Shown here piece after piece: positions 48,144 through 55,958 of a DNA stretch of 64,000 bases. The DNA is from JAAZPG01 sp012797375 (lineage in GTDB: Bacteria > Acidobacteriota > Aminicenantia > Aminicenantales > UBA4085): positions 1 through 64,000 of the forward strand of contig CALMMC010000049.1 of assembly GCA_937868205.1 (NCBI GenBank), read 5' to 3'. The first letter of the stretch is position 1; every line of letters starts with the position of its first letter. The notes under the pieces were generated by a model. The model searched no databases. It saw only the letters and a program-made list of their open reading frames with translations, and was not told where the DNA came from. A program made the position numbers and the translations under genes.

Positions 48144-49532
48144 ATGGATATGACCGATTTTGGGTCCAAGAAAAACGATCCCGCCGTTTCGCGACGGTCC
48201 TTTTTGAAAACTTCGGCGGCCGCCGGACTGGGCGCGGCCGTCGGGGGCGCCCTTCTCGCCCGGCCGTCTCCGGACCCGGCCTCCTCCCAGGCTGAATCCC
48301 CGGGGCGGCCCGGCGATCTTCCCGTCGCTCTCATCGGCGCGGGGGAACAGGGCCGCGTCCTCATGGAATCGTGCCTCCGGATCCCCGGGATCCGCATCGC
48401 CGCGGTCTGCGACATCTGGTCCTACAGCCAGCAATACGCCCGGGGCTACCTCCGCAAGTATGGTCAGGATCCGGCGGTCTACGAGGACTACCGCGACCTG
48501 CTGGCCAAGGAGAAGGGCCTGGCCGCGGCGATCGTAGCCACGCCCGACTGGCTTCATGCCGAACAAACCAACGCCTGCCTGGAAAACGGTCTTCATGTCT
48601 ACTGCGAAAAGGAGATGTCCAATTCCCTCGAGAAAGCCCGGACGATGGTCGAAACGGCCCGGCGGACGGGGCGTCTCCTCCAAATCGGCCACCAGCGCCG
48701 GTCCAACCCGCGCTATCTTCACGCCATCGACCGGCTGATCCGGGACAAGAAGCTCCTCGGCCGGGTCGGCCTGGCCTACGCCCAGTGGAACCGCTCCAAG
48801 GCCGACCTTCTCGGCTGGCCGAAGACCTATCCCATCGATCCGGCCAAGCTGCAGGCCTACGGCTACGCCGATATGACCGAGTTCCGCAACTGGCGCTGGT
48901 ATAAAAAATTCGGCGGCGGACCGATCGTCGATCTCGGATCTCACCAGATCGACCTGTTCGCCTGGGTCTTCGGCTGCAACCCGAGCGCGGTCTTCGCCTC
49001 CGGCGGGGTGGATTACTACAAGGGCCGGGAATGGTTCGACAACGTCATGGCCGTCTACGAGTTCCAGACGGCCGAGGGCGCGGCCCGGGCCATGTACCAA
49101 GTCCAGACGACGACGAAATACGGCGGCTTCTACGAAGTCTTCATGGGCGACGACGGGGCGATCCAGATTTCCGAGGTCGCCCAGCGCGGCAACTGGGCCC
49201 TCCGGGAGGCCCACGCCCCGGAGTGGGACTCGCTGGTCAAGGAAGGGCTGCTCCTCTCCGAGGCGCCGGTCATCCAGAAAGTCGACACGAAGAACATTTT
49301 CGTCGACGTCCGGGTCACGGCCGAGGCGGGGCGCTGGCCGTTCCCCGTCGACCTGGCCAAGCCGGCCCACCAGCCCCATCTCGAAAACTTTTTCGACGCC
49401 ATCCGCCGCGGCACGGCCTTGACCTGCCCGGCCTCGCTGGCTTATGAAAGCGCCGTGGCCGTTCTGAAGGTCAACGAGGCCGTCCGGACGAAATCCCTCG
49501 TCCGCTTCCGGCCGGGGGACTTCAAAGCCTGA
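48144..49532 (+). CDS. Tat-exported Gfo/Idh/MocA family oxidoreductase (second copy type)
   Basis: A 462-residue protein with a Tat signal (SRRSFLKTSAAAGLGAAV), Rossmann motif ALIGAGEQGR and the variant catalytic motif YCEKEMSNSLEKA in place of the usual EKP. The second domain includes GGGPIVDLGSHQIDLFAWVF. Only modest similarity to the protein at 36.1 kb is apparent, so the two probably have different substrates. A TATAAT box lies at 48109-48114. The cytochrome gene follows after 4 bp. Confidence 0.92.
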   Translation: MDMTDFGSKKNDPAVSRRSFLKTSAAAGLGAAVGGALLARPSPDPASSQAESPGRPGDLPVALIGAGEQGRVLMESCLRIPGIRIAAVCDIWSYSQQYARGYLRKYGQDPAVYEDYRDLLAKEKGLAAAIVATPDWLHAEQTNACLENGLHVYCEKEMSNSLEKARTMVETARRTGRLLQIGHQRRSNPRYLHAIDRLIRDKKLLGRVGLAYAQWNRSKADLLGWPKTYPIDPAKLQAYGYADMTEFRNWRWYKKFGGGPIVDLGSHQIDLFAWVFGCNPSAVFASGGVDYYKGREWFDNVMAVYEFQTAEGAARAMYQVQTTTKYGGFYEVFMGDDGAIQISEVAQRGNWALREAHAPEWDSLVKEGLLLSEAPVIQKVDTKNIFVDVRVTAEAGRWPFPVDLAKPAHQPHLENFFDAIRRGTALTCPASLAYESAVAVLKVNEAVRTKSLVRFRPGDFKA

Positions 49533-49536
49533 ATCC

Positions 49537-51903
49537 ATGTCCGCCGTCAAGCCTTCGCGTTTTTCAGGCCGGGCACGGGCCTTCGCCGGACCGGTTCTGG
49601 CCGCCGCGGCCGCGGTTGTTTTCATCCTGGCCCCGGCTGAGGCCGAGACTCCGCCGAAATGGGCCGGAAGCCGGACCCCGGCCGTCCACCGGATTCCTCT
49701 CAATGACGAATTCGGCCAGAAGATCATCCCCTCGGAACCCAATCCCCTCCCCTTCTCGGCCCGGACGACCTGCGCCCCCTGCCATGATTACGAAACGGTC
49801 AAGACCGGCCGGCATTTCAACGCCGCGTCTCCGGACGCGCCCGCCGGACGGCCGGGAGAGCCGTGGATTTGGCTGGACGAGCGCACCGGAACCCAGATCC
49901 CGCTTTCCGAGCGGTCCTGGAAGGGCGTGTTCAAGCCGGCCGACCTCGGCCTCTCGTCGTGGGATCTGACGCTTCTTTTCGGCCGTCATTTTCCCGGCGG
50001 CGGTCCGGCCGAACCCGAACCGGAGGATGAAACGCCGGACTCGCGCTGGTCCGTCTCGGGCAAGGCGGAAATCAACTGCCTCGGCTGCCACAGCGCCTCC
50101 GGCATCCAGAACCACTCCGAGTGGGCCAAGCAGATCCTACGGGAAAATCTCCGCTGGGCGGCGACGGCGGCCTCGGGTTTGGGCGAAGTCGGCGGCATCG
50201 CCTCGCGGCTGGCCGGGACTTGGGACATCGCCGACGGTCCCAATCCCGACGATTCGGAATGGGCGGTCGCCCCGTTCGTCAAATACGACCGGGCGCTGTT
50301 CGATTCGAAGCACCAGGCGTTTCTCGACATCGCCTACCCGCCCCGGGATTCTTCCTGCCTGGCCTGCCATTCGGCCGCCCCGGCCGGTTCCCGGAAATTC
50401 GACTATGAGGGCGACGTCCACGGCCAAGCCGGCCTCGCCTGCGCGTCCTGCCACCGCAACGACCTCTCCCACCGCATGATCCGGGGCTACGAAGGCGAAG
50501 CCGAGGATGACCCCGCTCTCCTCTCCGCGGATTTCACCTGCGCGGCCTGCCATCTCGGCCGCGAAAAAGATCAAAACGACCCCCCTCTCCCCGGCCGGAT
50601 GGGCGCGCCCTATCCCCTCCACAAGGGCCTCCCTGAAGTGCATATCGAGCGGCTGGCCTGCACCGTCTGCCATTCGGGCCCGCTTCCGGAGAAAGAAGCC
50701 GTCCGCGTCCGCACCGCCCGGGCCAACCGGCTGGGGATCTTCGGGATCGCCGACTGGTCGACTGATCTTCCGGCGATCGTCGAGCCCGTTTACCTCCGGG
50801 ACGCCCGCGGCAAGCTGACGCCCCACCGGATGATGTGGCCGGCCTACTGGGGCGTGAAGGAAGGCGGAAAGAAAACGGGCCCGGTCCGGCCTCTCCGCCC
50901 GGCCGAAGTCGAAGCCGCGGCTGGAGACATCCTGTACCCGGACCGAACCGCCGTCCGGATCCTCGCCGCCCTGCAAAACGCCTCCGGCTTGACGGGCAAG
51001 GCCGTCTTGTTCGCGGGGGGAAAAATCTACGAGCCGAATCTTGACGGCGGCTTGACGGCCGTCGTTCCGGAGGCGGGGACGGCCGTCCCCGCCGGCGACG
51101 GTTTCGCCGCGCTCGAAAACGGGCTTCTTACGCCTTTCGTGCCCGACTTCAACCCGGCCGACTCGGAAACAGCCGCGGAAGCGGAAGGCGCGATCCAAAC
51201 CGCCCTGGAAGCTCTCTTGCTGACCGAGGCCGCCCCCGGCGAACCCGCGCTCCGCTTCAAAGGCTTTCTTTACCGGCTGGTCGATGGATTCCTCGATAAA
51301 ATGGAAAACGCGGAGGCCGCCGGGACCGGCCCGGAATGGCTGTGGGCCGCCGGGGAAACCCTCCGGCCGATGCTTTCCGAGGCCGATAAAAACGCCGTTT
51401 TAACGCTCACCGGAACGGACCGGCGCCTGACCGAAACGCATGTCGCCCTTGGCCTGGAAGCCCTGGCCCGCGGCGGCCGGGCGAATGCCGTTTACATCTC
51501 GGGAGGAAAGCTTTTCCGCCTCGACAAGAAAAACCGCCTCGAAGCGCTCGACCATCCGGCCGCCGATCCGGTGGCTTGGCCGGTGGCGCACGAGGTTCGG
51601 CCGGCCCGCCAAGCCCTGGGTTGGAACGGCTGCACGGATTGTCACAGCCTGTCATCGAAATTTTTCTTCGCCCGGGTCGACGGCCAAGGGCCGCTTCGAA
51701 CCGAGAAGATCTCGCGCCGCCCGGCCTCGTCCTACATGGGCGTCGACAACCTCTACCACCGGCTGTTCGGCCTGTCCTATGCCGGACGGCCGTATTTCAA
51801 GATCCTGCTCGGAGCGGCCGCCCTGGTCATCGGCGCGGTCCTGCTGGCCGCCCTCGTCCTGGCCGCCGGACGGCTCAGCGGCCTGATCGAAAAAAGGAAA
51901 TAA
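49537..51903 (+). CDS. Seven-heme cytochrome c with C-terminal membrane anchor
   Basis: A 788-residue exported cytochrome. After a signal peptide (about 1-36) come seven CXXCH sites: CAPCH (79-83), CLGCH, CLACH, CASCH, CAACH, CTVCH and, far downstream, CTDCH near 704. A ~270-residue heme-free region separates the sixth and seventh sites. The C-terminus has one membrane helix (LLGAAALVIGAVLLAALVLA) and a basic tail, so the heme part faces the periplasm. No standard family is recognised. The next genes are a membrane subunit and ApbE, suggesting a membrane-linked electron-transfer complex. Confidence 0.88.
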   Translation: MSAVKPSRFSGRARAFAGPVLAAAAAVVFILAPAEAETPPKWAGSRTPAVHRIPLNDEFGQKIIPSEPNPLPFSARTTCAPCHDYETVKTGRHFNAASPDAPAGRPGEPWIWLDERTGTQIPLSERSWKGVFKPADLGLSSWDLTLLFGRHFPGGGPAEPEPEDETPDSRWSVSGKAEINCLGCHSASGIQNHSEWAKQILRENLRWAATAASGLGEVGGIASRLAGTWDIADGPNPDDSEWAVAPFVKYDRALFDSKHQAFLDIAYPPRDSSCLACHSAAPAGSRKFDYEGDVHGQAGLACASCHRNDLSHRMIRGYEGEAEDDPALLSADFTCAACHLGREKDQNDPPLPGRMGAPYPLHKGLPEVHIERLACTVCHSGPLPEKEAVRVRTARANRLGIFGIADWSTDLPAIVEPVYLRDARGKLTPHRMMWPAYWGVKEGGKKTGPVRPLRPAEVEAAAGDILYPDRTAVRILAALQNASGLTGKAVLFAGGKIYEPNLDGGLTAVVPEAGTAVPAGDGFAALENGLLTPFVPDFNPADSETAAEAEGAIQTALEALLLTEAAPGEPALRFKGFLYRLVDGFLDKMENAEAAGTGPEWLWAAGETLRPMLSEADKNAVLTLTGTDRRLTETHVALGLEALARGGRANAVYISGGKLFRLDKKNRLEALDHPAADPVAWPVAHEVRPARQALGWNGCTDCHSLSSKFFFARVDGQGPLRTEKISRRPASSYMGVDNLYHRLFGLSYAGRPYFKILLGAAALVIGAVLLAALVLAAGRLSGLIEKRK

Positions 51904-51909
51904 GCCGCC

Positions 51910-52608
51910 ATGACCGTCTTCGTCATCCTTGCCGCCGTCCTTCCCGCCGCCCTCGTCCTCGTCCTGACGGCGAGGCGTTTTGCGTCCTCGATCCCCGCGG
52001 CCGAACCGGCGGAAGAGAGAAGGCGCCCGGCCCCCGGCGCCTATCTCGGCTGGCTCCGGATGCGGCTCAAAGCCCTGGCCGTCCCTTCCTTTTTCCGGAA
52101 AACCTGGGATCTTTGGAACGGCTGGGCCGAAGCCCGTTACCGGGGCTGGACCAAATGGATTTTCCTCGCCTGGGCGGCCGCTTTCCTCTATCTGGCCGGA
52201 AGCGGCCTGTTTTTCGCGATTTTCGTCCGGCGGGGACTCTACGGCCTGCCGCTTCTGGGGCACGTCATGTCCGGCGGATTGTTCGCCGCCGGCCTGGCCG
52301 CCGTCTTGATTCTCCGGGCGGGCGCCCACGGTTTCGACCGCCGGGAGGAGACCGGCCCCGCGGCGTTCGCCGTCCCGTTCGTTGGAACCATATCCAGGGC
52401 AATCGTCCGGAAAACCGTATTCTGGTGGTTCGCCGCGTTCGGCTTCGTCCAGGTGACGACCGCCCTGGCTTCCATGCTTCCGATGTTCACCTTCAACACC
52501 CAGGTCGCGCTTCTCATGATTCATCGCTTCTCCGCCCTCGGTCTGACGCTCGCGGCGATCGTCTTTTTCGACCTCATCCTCCCCGACCGGGCCGGCCCGC
52601 GGGCATGA
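51910..52608 (+). CDS. Membrane protein, probable b-type cytochrome subunit
   Basis: A 232-residue protein with about five membrane helices. Histidines sit within or at the ends of helices (LPLLGHVMSGGLFAAG, ILRAGAHGF, LLMIHRFSALG), as expected for heme b ligands in di-heme membrane anchors. I recognise no exact family. Its position between the multiheme cytochrome (6 bp) and apbE (4-bp overlap) suggests it moves electrons between quinone and the periplasmic hemes. Confidence 0.65.
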   Translation: MTVFVILAAVLPAALVLVLTARRFASSIPAAEPAEERRRPAPGAYLGWLRMRLKALAVPSFFRKTWDLWNGWAEARYRGWTKWIFLAWAAAFLYLAGSGLFFAIFVRRGLYGLPLLGHVMSGGLFAAGLAAVLILRAGAHGFDRREETGPAAFAVPFVGTISRAIVRKTVFWWFAAFGFVQVTTALASMLPMFTFNTQVALLMIHRFSALGLTLAAIVFFDLILPDRAGPRA

Positions 52609-53543
52609 GCGCGCCCCCTTCCGCCGTCCCCCGCTTCGCCCATGAAGCGATGACGACCCTCTTCGAGATTTTCATCCCCGGGCCGGACGAAATCTACGCC
52701 GGACAGGCCGCCCGGGAAGCCTTCCGGGAAATCGACCGGCTGGAGGCGCGGTTCAACCGCTTCGATCCGGGAAGCGAGATTTCCCGGATCAACCGCCTTC
52801 TCCCCGGCGAAGAAACGACCGTCGGGATCGAAACCTTCGAATGTCTCGCCCTGGCCGAAGCCGTTCGCCTCGAAACCGGCGGAGCATTCGACGCCAACGC
52901 GCGGGCCGCCGCCCTGGACGCATTCGCGGAAGGCCGGGACGCGAAGCCGGAGCCGGCCCCCTTCGAGCTTCTCGGCGGAGCCGGGTCGTGCCTGGTCCGC
53001 CGGCTGGAAGAGGAACGGCCGGGACATGGGCCGATCGACTTGGACCTGGGCGGCATCGGCAAGGGATACGCCCTGGACCGGGCCGGGCAGCTTCTTTTGA
53101 CCTGGGGGGTCCCGGACGCTCTCCTCCACGGGGGGACAAGCACGGTTCTGGCTCTCGGCTCGCCCGCGGCCGCCTCCGGGACGGAGCCGAGCCGCGAATC
53201 CTCCGAACGGACGGGATGGCCGGTCGGGATCGGAGCCGGGTGGCCCGGAGCCCCCGAGCGCGTCTTTCTTTCCGGCCGGGCCCTCAGCGGATCGGGAACC
53301 GAGGTCAAGGGCGGGCACATCCTCGATCCCCGGACGGGGCGGCCGGCCCGGGGAAATCTCGCCGCTTGGGCCTCGGCCCCGACGGCCGCGCTGTCCGACG
53401 CCCTTTCCACCGCCTTTTTCGTCATGACGGCCGACGGCGTCGAAGCCTGCGCCGCCCGGAACCCGGAGATCGGAGCCTGCCTGGTCGTCGCCTACGGCGA
53501 TGTCCGGATTTTCAATCCGCGCTTTTTCCCCGCCGGCGGATGA
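52605..53543 (+). CDS. apbE: FAD:protein FMN transferase (ApbE family)
   Basis: A 312-residue flavin transferase that attaches FMN through a phosphoester bond to Thr/Ser of extracytoplasmic proteins. Family motifs: MTTLFEIFIPG near the start, FNRFDPGSEISRIN, DLGGIGKGYALDRA (substrate/flavin loop), HGGTSTVLALG and GGHILDPRTGRPA. No signal peptide or lipobox is visible, unusual for an enzyme acting outside the cytoplasm; the frame extends far upstream only as a shadow. The ATG at 52605 overlaps the previous stop. No target with the usual D-x3-(S/T)GA(T/S) FMN site was found among neighbours. Confidence 0.92.
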   Translation: MSAPPSAVPRFAHEAMTTLFEIFIPGPDEIYAGQAAREAFREIDRLEARFNRFDPGSEISRINRLLPGEETTVGIETFECLALAEAVRLETGGAFDANARAAALDAFAEGRDAKPEPAPFELLGGAGSCLVRRLEEERPGHGPIDLDLGGIGKGYALDRAGQLLLTWGVPDALLHGGTSTVLALGSPAAASGTEPSRESSERTGWPVGIGAGWPGAPERVFLSGRALSGSGTEVKGGHILDPRTGRPARGNLAAWASAPTAALSDALSTAFFVMTADGVEACAARNPEIGACLVVAYGDVRIFNPRFFPAGG

Positions 53544-53586
53544 GGCTCCGCCTGTTCAAAATCCGGACGAAAATCCAGGTTCGCGC

Positions 53587-53615
53587 TTGAAGGCGCCCGC
53601 CTCCCAGGTTATATT
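53587..53615 (+). promoter_or_regulatory. Probable promoter of the discoidin-like gene
   Basis: TTGAAG (53587-53592), a 17-bp spacer and TATATT (53610-53615), 21 bp before the ATG at 53636. Confidence 0.5.
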
Positions 53616-53635
53616 AAGAAGTGAAGGAGTTTCCG

Positions 53636-54316
53636 ATGAAGTCATACGCTCCCGCCGCGGCCTTAGCGGCCGCCCTGCTCATCCTCGTCCCCGTTTACGC
53701 CTCCCTGTCCGCCCAGGATTCGGACAAAGAAGAGCTCAAGCTCAAGCTCCCGAAGCCGATGTTCATCGGAACCCCCCGCAACATCAAAACAGCCAACCTC
53801 GAGACGATCACGGGGAAATCCCGCGGCCCGTTCTTCGTTCCCAAGGGCACCCGCCTGCTTTCGGCCGGGAAAGCCGTCCTTTCCAGCGACATGCAGCCGG
53901 TCATCGGCGACTTGGGCTTTGTCGTCGACGGCGAGAAATCCGGCGAGGACGGGTATTTCGTCGAGCTCGGCCCGGGACGGCAGTGGGTCCAGATCGACCT
54001 CGGGAAAACCGCCGCCCTTCACGCGATCCTGATCTGGCACTACCACAGCCAGGCCCGGGTATACCGGGACGTCGTCGTCCAAGCCTCCGACGACAAGGAT
54101 TTCCGCGGCAACGTCCTCACCGTGTACAACAACGATCATGACAACACCCTCGGCTTCGGTCCGGGCAAGGACAAGGAATACATCGAAACCAACGAAGGCC
54201 GCCTGATCGATCCCAAGGGCGCCGCGGCCCGGTACCTCCGGCTGCATTCGAACGGCAACACTTCGAACGACATGAACCATTACGTCGAAGTAGAGGTCTA
54301 CGGCATTCTCAAATGA
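53636..54316 (+). CDS. Exported discoidin (F5/8 type C)-like protein
   Basis: A 226-residue exported protein (signal peptide about 1-27). The mature part has the jelly-roll pattern of discoidin domains: VVDGEKSGEDGYFVELGPG, RQWVQIDLGKTAALHAILIW, YRDVVVQASDDKDF and a final ARYLRLHSNGN, NHYVEVEVYG. Such domains bind glycans or lipids. AAGGAG fixes the start at 53636. Its stop overlaps the start of the following membrane protein gene, so the two are coupled. Confidence 0.85.
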   Translation: MKSYAPAAALAAALLILVPVYASLSAQDSDKEELKLKLPKPMFIGTPRNIKTANLETITGKSRGPFFVPKGTRLLSAGKAVLSSDMQPVIGDLGFVVDGEKSGEDGYFVELGPGRQWVQIDLGKTAALHAILIWHYHSQARVYRDVVVQASDDKDFRGNVLTVYNNDHDNTLGFGPGKDKEYIETNEGRLIDPKGAAARYLRLHSNGNTSNDMNHYVEVEVYGILK

Positions 54317-55899
54317 AACGCGCCGCGCTCGGCGTTCTATTTCTCGCGGCCCTGGCCGCGGCCTTCTTTTTCCGCTTGACCAGCCTGGATCTCCGGCCGA
54401 TGCATCATGATGAAGCCAACCAGGCGGTCAAATTCGGCGCGCTTCTGGAACGCGGCGAGTACCGTTACGACAAAACCGACCATCACGGCCCGGCGCTTTA
54501 CTACCTGACCTTGCCCGCGGCCAAGGCCGCCGGGCGGGCCAAGCTCGCCGACCTCGACGAAATGCTTCTGCGGACCGTCCCGGCTGTCTTCGGAGGCGCC
54601 CTTCTTCTCCTCCTTCTCTTCTTCGGCCGGAGCCTGGCGGACGAAGCCCGGGCGCTGGCCGCCCTTTTCCTCGCCGTTTCTCCCGCGATGACGTATTACA
54701 GCCGATTTTACATCCAGGAGATGTGTTTCGCCTTTTTTGTCCTGGGATTCCTGGTCTCCTTGTGGCGGTACCTCGTCCGGCCGGACGGCGGAGGATCTCT
54801 TTTCGCCGGCGTCTTCGCCGGCCTGATGGCCGCGACGAAAGAGACGGCGGTGATCGTGTTCGCCGCGGCCGCCCTGGGCGTGGCCGCCGTCCTGACGCGG
54901 GAGAGACTCATCGCCCCGAAATCGGACACGCCCATCCGGAGACGCTTTTTCGCCCGGCACTTCATCATTCTCCTCATCGTCGCGGCGGCCGTCGCGGCCG
55001 CCTTCTTTTCCTCCTTCGGGTCTCATCCGGCCGGGATCAAGGACGCCGCCGACGCCCTGAAGATCTACGTGGAAAAAGGGAGCGCCGCCCCGGGGTTCCA
55101 CGGCCATCCGTTTTTTTATTATCTCGGGATCCTGGCCGGCTCCGCCTCCGGGGGACTCGTCTGGACCGAGCTTCTCGTCCTTCTTCTCGGGGCGGCCGGA
55201 ATGGTTTTCGTTTTCCTCCCCCATCGGCGGAGCTTTCTGGACGAAATCCCCGATCCGCTTCCGGTCGACCGCTCTCTCGGCCTTTTCCTCGTCGTCTACA
55301 CGCTTGCGGCCACGCTGGCTTTTTCCCTCCTCGGCTACAAAACCCCCTGGAACATGATTCCCTTTTATCTCGGCTGGCTGATTTTTGCCGGGATCGGCGG
55401 AATCACGCTGTTCCGGATGATGAAAACGCTTCCCCTCCGGGCCGCCGTCCTCCTGGTCCTGGCGGCCGGTCTGGGCCATCTCGCCGGACAAAGCCGCCTG
55501 GCCTGTGTCCGCTACCCGGCCGATCCCCGCAATCCTTACGTCTACGCCCAGACCAGCCCCGATTTCCTGAAGCTTGTCGGACGGGTGGAGGCCCTGGCCG
55601 CCGTCCATCCAGAGGGACGGAACCTCCTCGTCAAGGTCGTGGCCGAACCTTATGAACAGTGGCCTCTGCCGTGGTATCTCCGGGAGTATAAAACCGTCGG
55701 TTATTGGACCGAGGCGGAAGCGGCGGGGAATCTCGGCGCGGCCGACCTGGTCATTGCCTCCGCCGAGCGGGCCGAGGACGTCGAAAACGCGCTCGGACGA
55801 CCGTCCATCGTCGAACATTACGGCCTTCGCCCGGGAGTCCTCCTGACCCTTTTCATTCCTCCCGGCCTCTGGGAGGCGTTCATGAAAAGCCGGGGTTAG
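54313..55899 (+). CDS. TIGR03663 family polytopic membrane protein (glycosyltransferase-like)
   Basis: A 528-residue protein with about ten to twelve membrane helices, related to GT39/PMT-like dolichyl-type glycosyltransferases and matching TIGR03663 (Agl23-like). After helix 1, LDLRPMHHDEANQAVKFGAL contains the acidic DE motif typical of GT-C enzymes, followed by TDHHGPALYYLTLP. A periplasmic C-terminal domain starts near 400. It probably adds sugar to an envelope target; acceptor and donor are unknown. 4-bp overlap with the discoidin-like gene. Confidence 0.88.
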   Translation: MKRAALGVLFLAALAAAFFFRLTSLDLRPMHHDEANQAVKFGALLERGEYRYDKTDHHGPALYYLTLPAAKAAGRAKLADLDEMLLRTVPAVFGGALLLLLLFFGRSLADEARALAALFLAVSPAMTYYSRFYIQEMCFAFFVLGFLVSLWRYLVRPDGGGSLFAGVFAGLMAATKETAVIVFAAAALGVAAVLTRERLIAPKSDTPIRRRFFARHFIILLIVAAAVAAAFFSSFGSHPAGIKDAADALKIYVEKGSAAPGFHGHPFFYYLGILAGSASGGLVWTELLVLLLGAAGMVFVFLPHRRSFLDEIPDPLPVDRSLGLFLVVYTLAATLAFSLLGYKTPWNMIPFYLGWLIFAGIGGITLFRMMKTLPLRAAVLLVLAAGLGHLAGQSRLACVRYPADPRNPYVYAQTSPDFLKLVGRVEALAAVHPEGRNLLVKVVAEPYEQWPLPWYLREYKTVGYWTEAEAAGNLGAADLVIASAERAEDVENALGRPSIVEHYGLRPGVLLTLFIPPGLWEAFMKSRG

Positions 55900-55958
55900 A
55901 GGCCGCGGCCAAGGCTCCGGGTGGATTCCCCAGCCGGCCGCGCATCCAAGACGGCCGG

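Noticed and set aside
51576..52604. Upstream extension of apbE as a fusion protein
   Set aside because: The extension is an Arg/Pro-rich shadow of the cytochrome and membrane genes; the ATG at 52605 overlaps the preceding stop and begins the family match.
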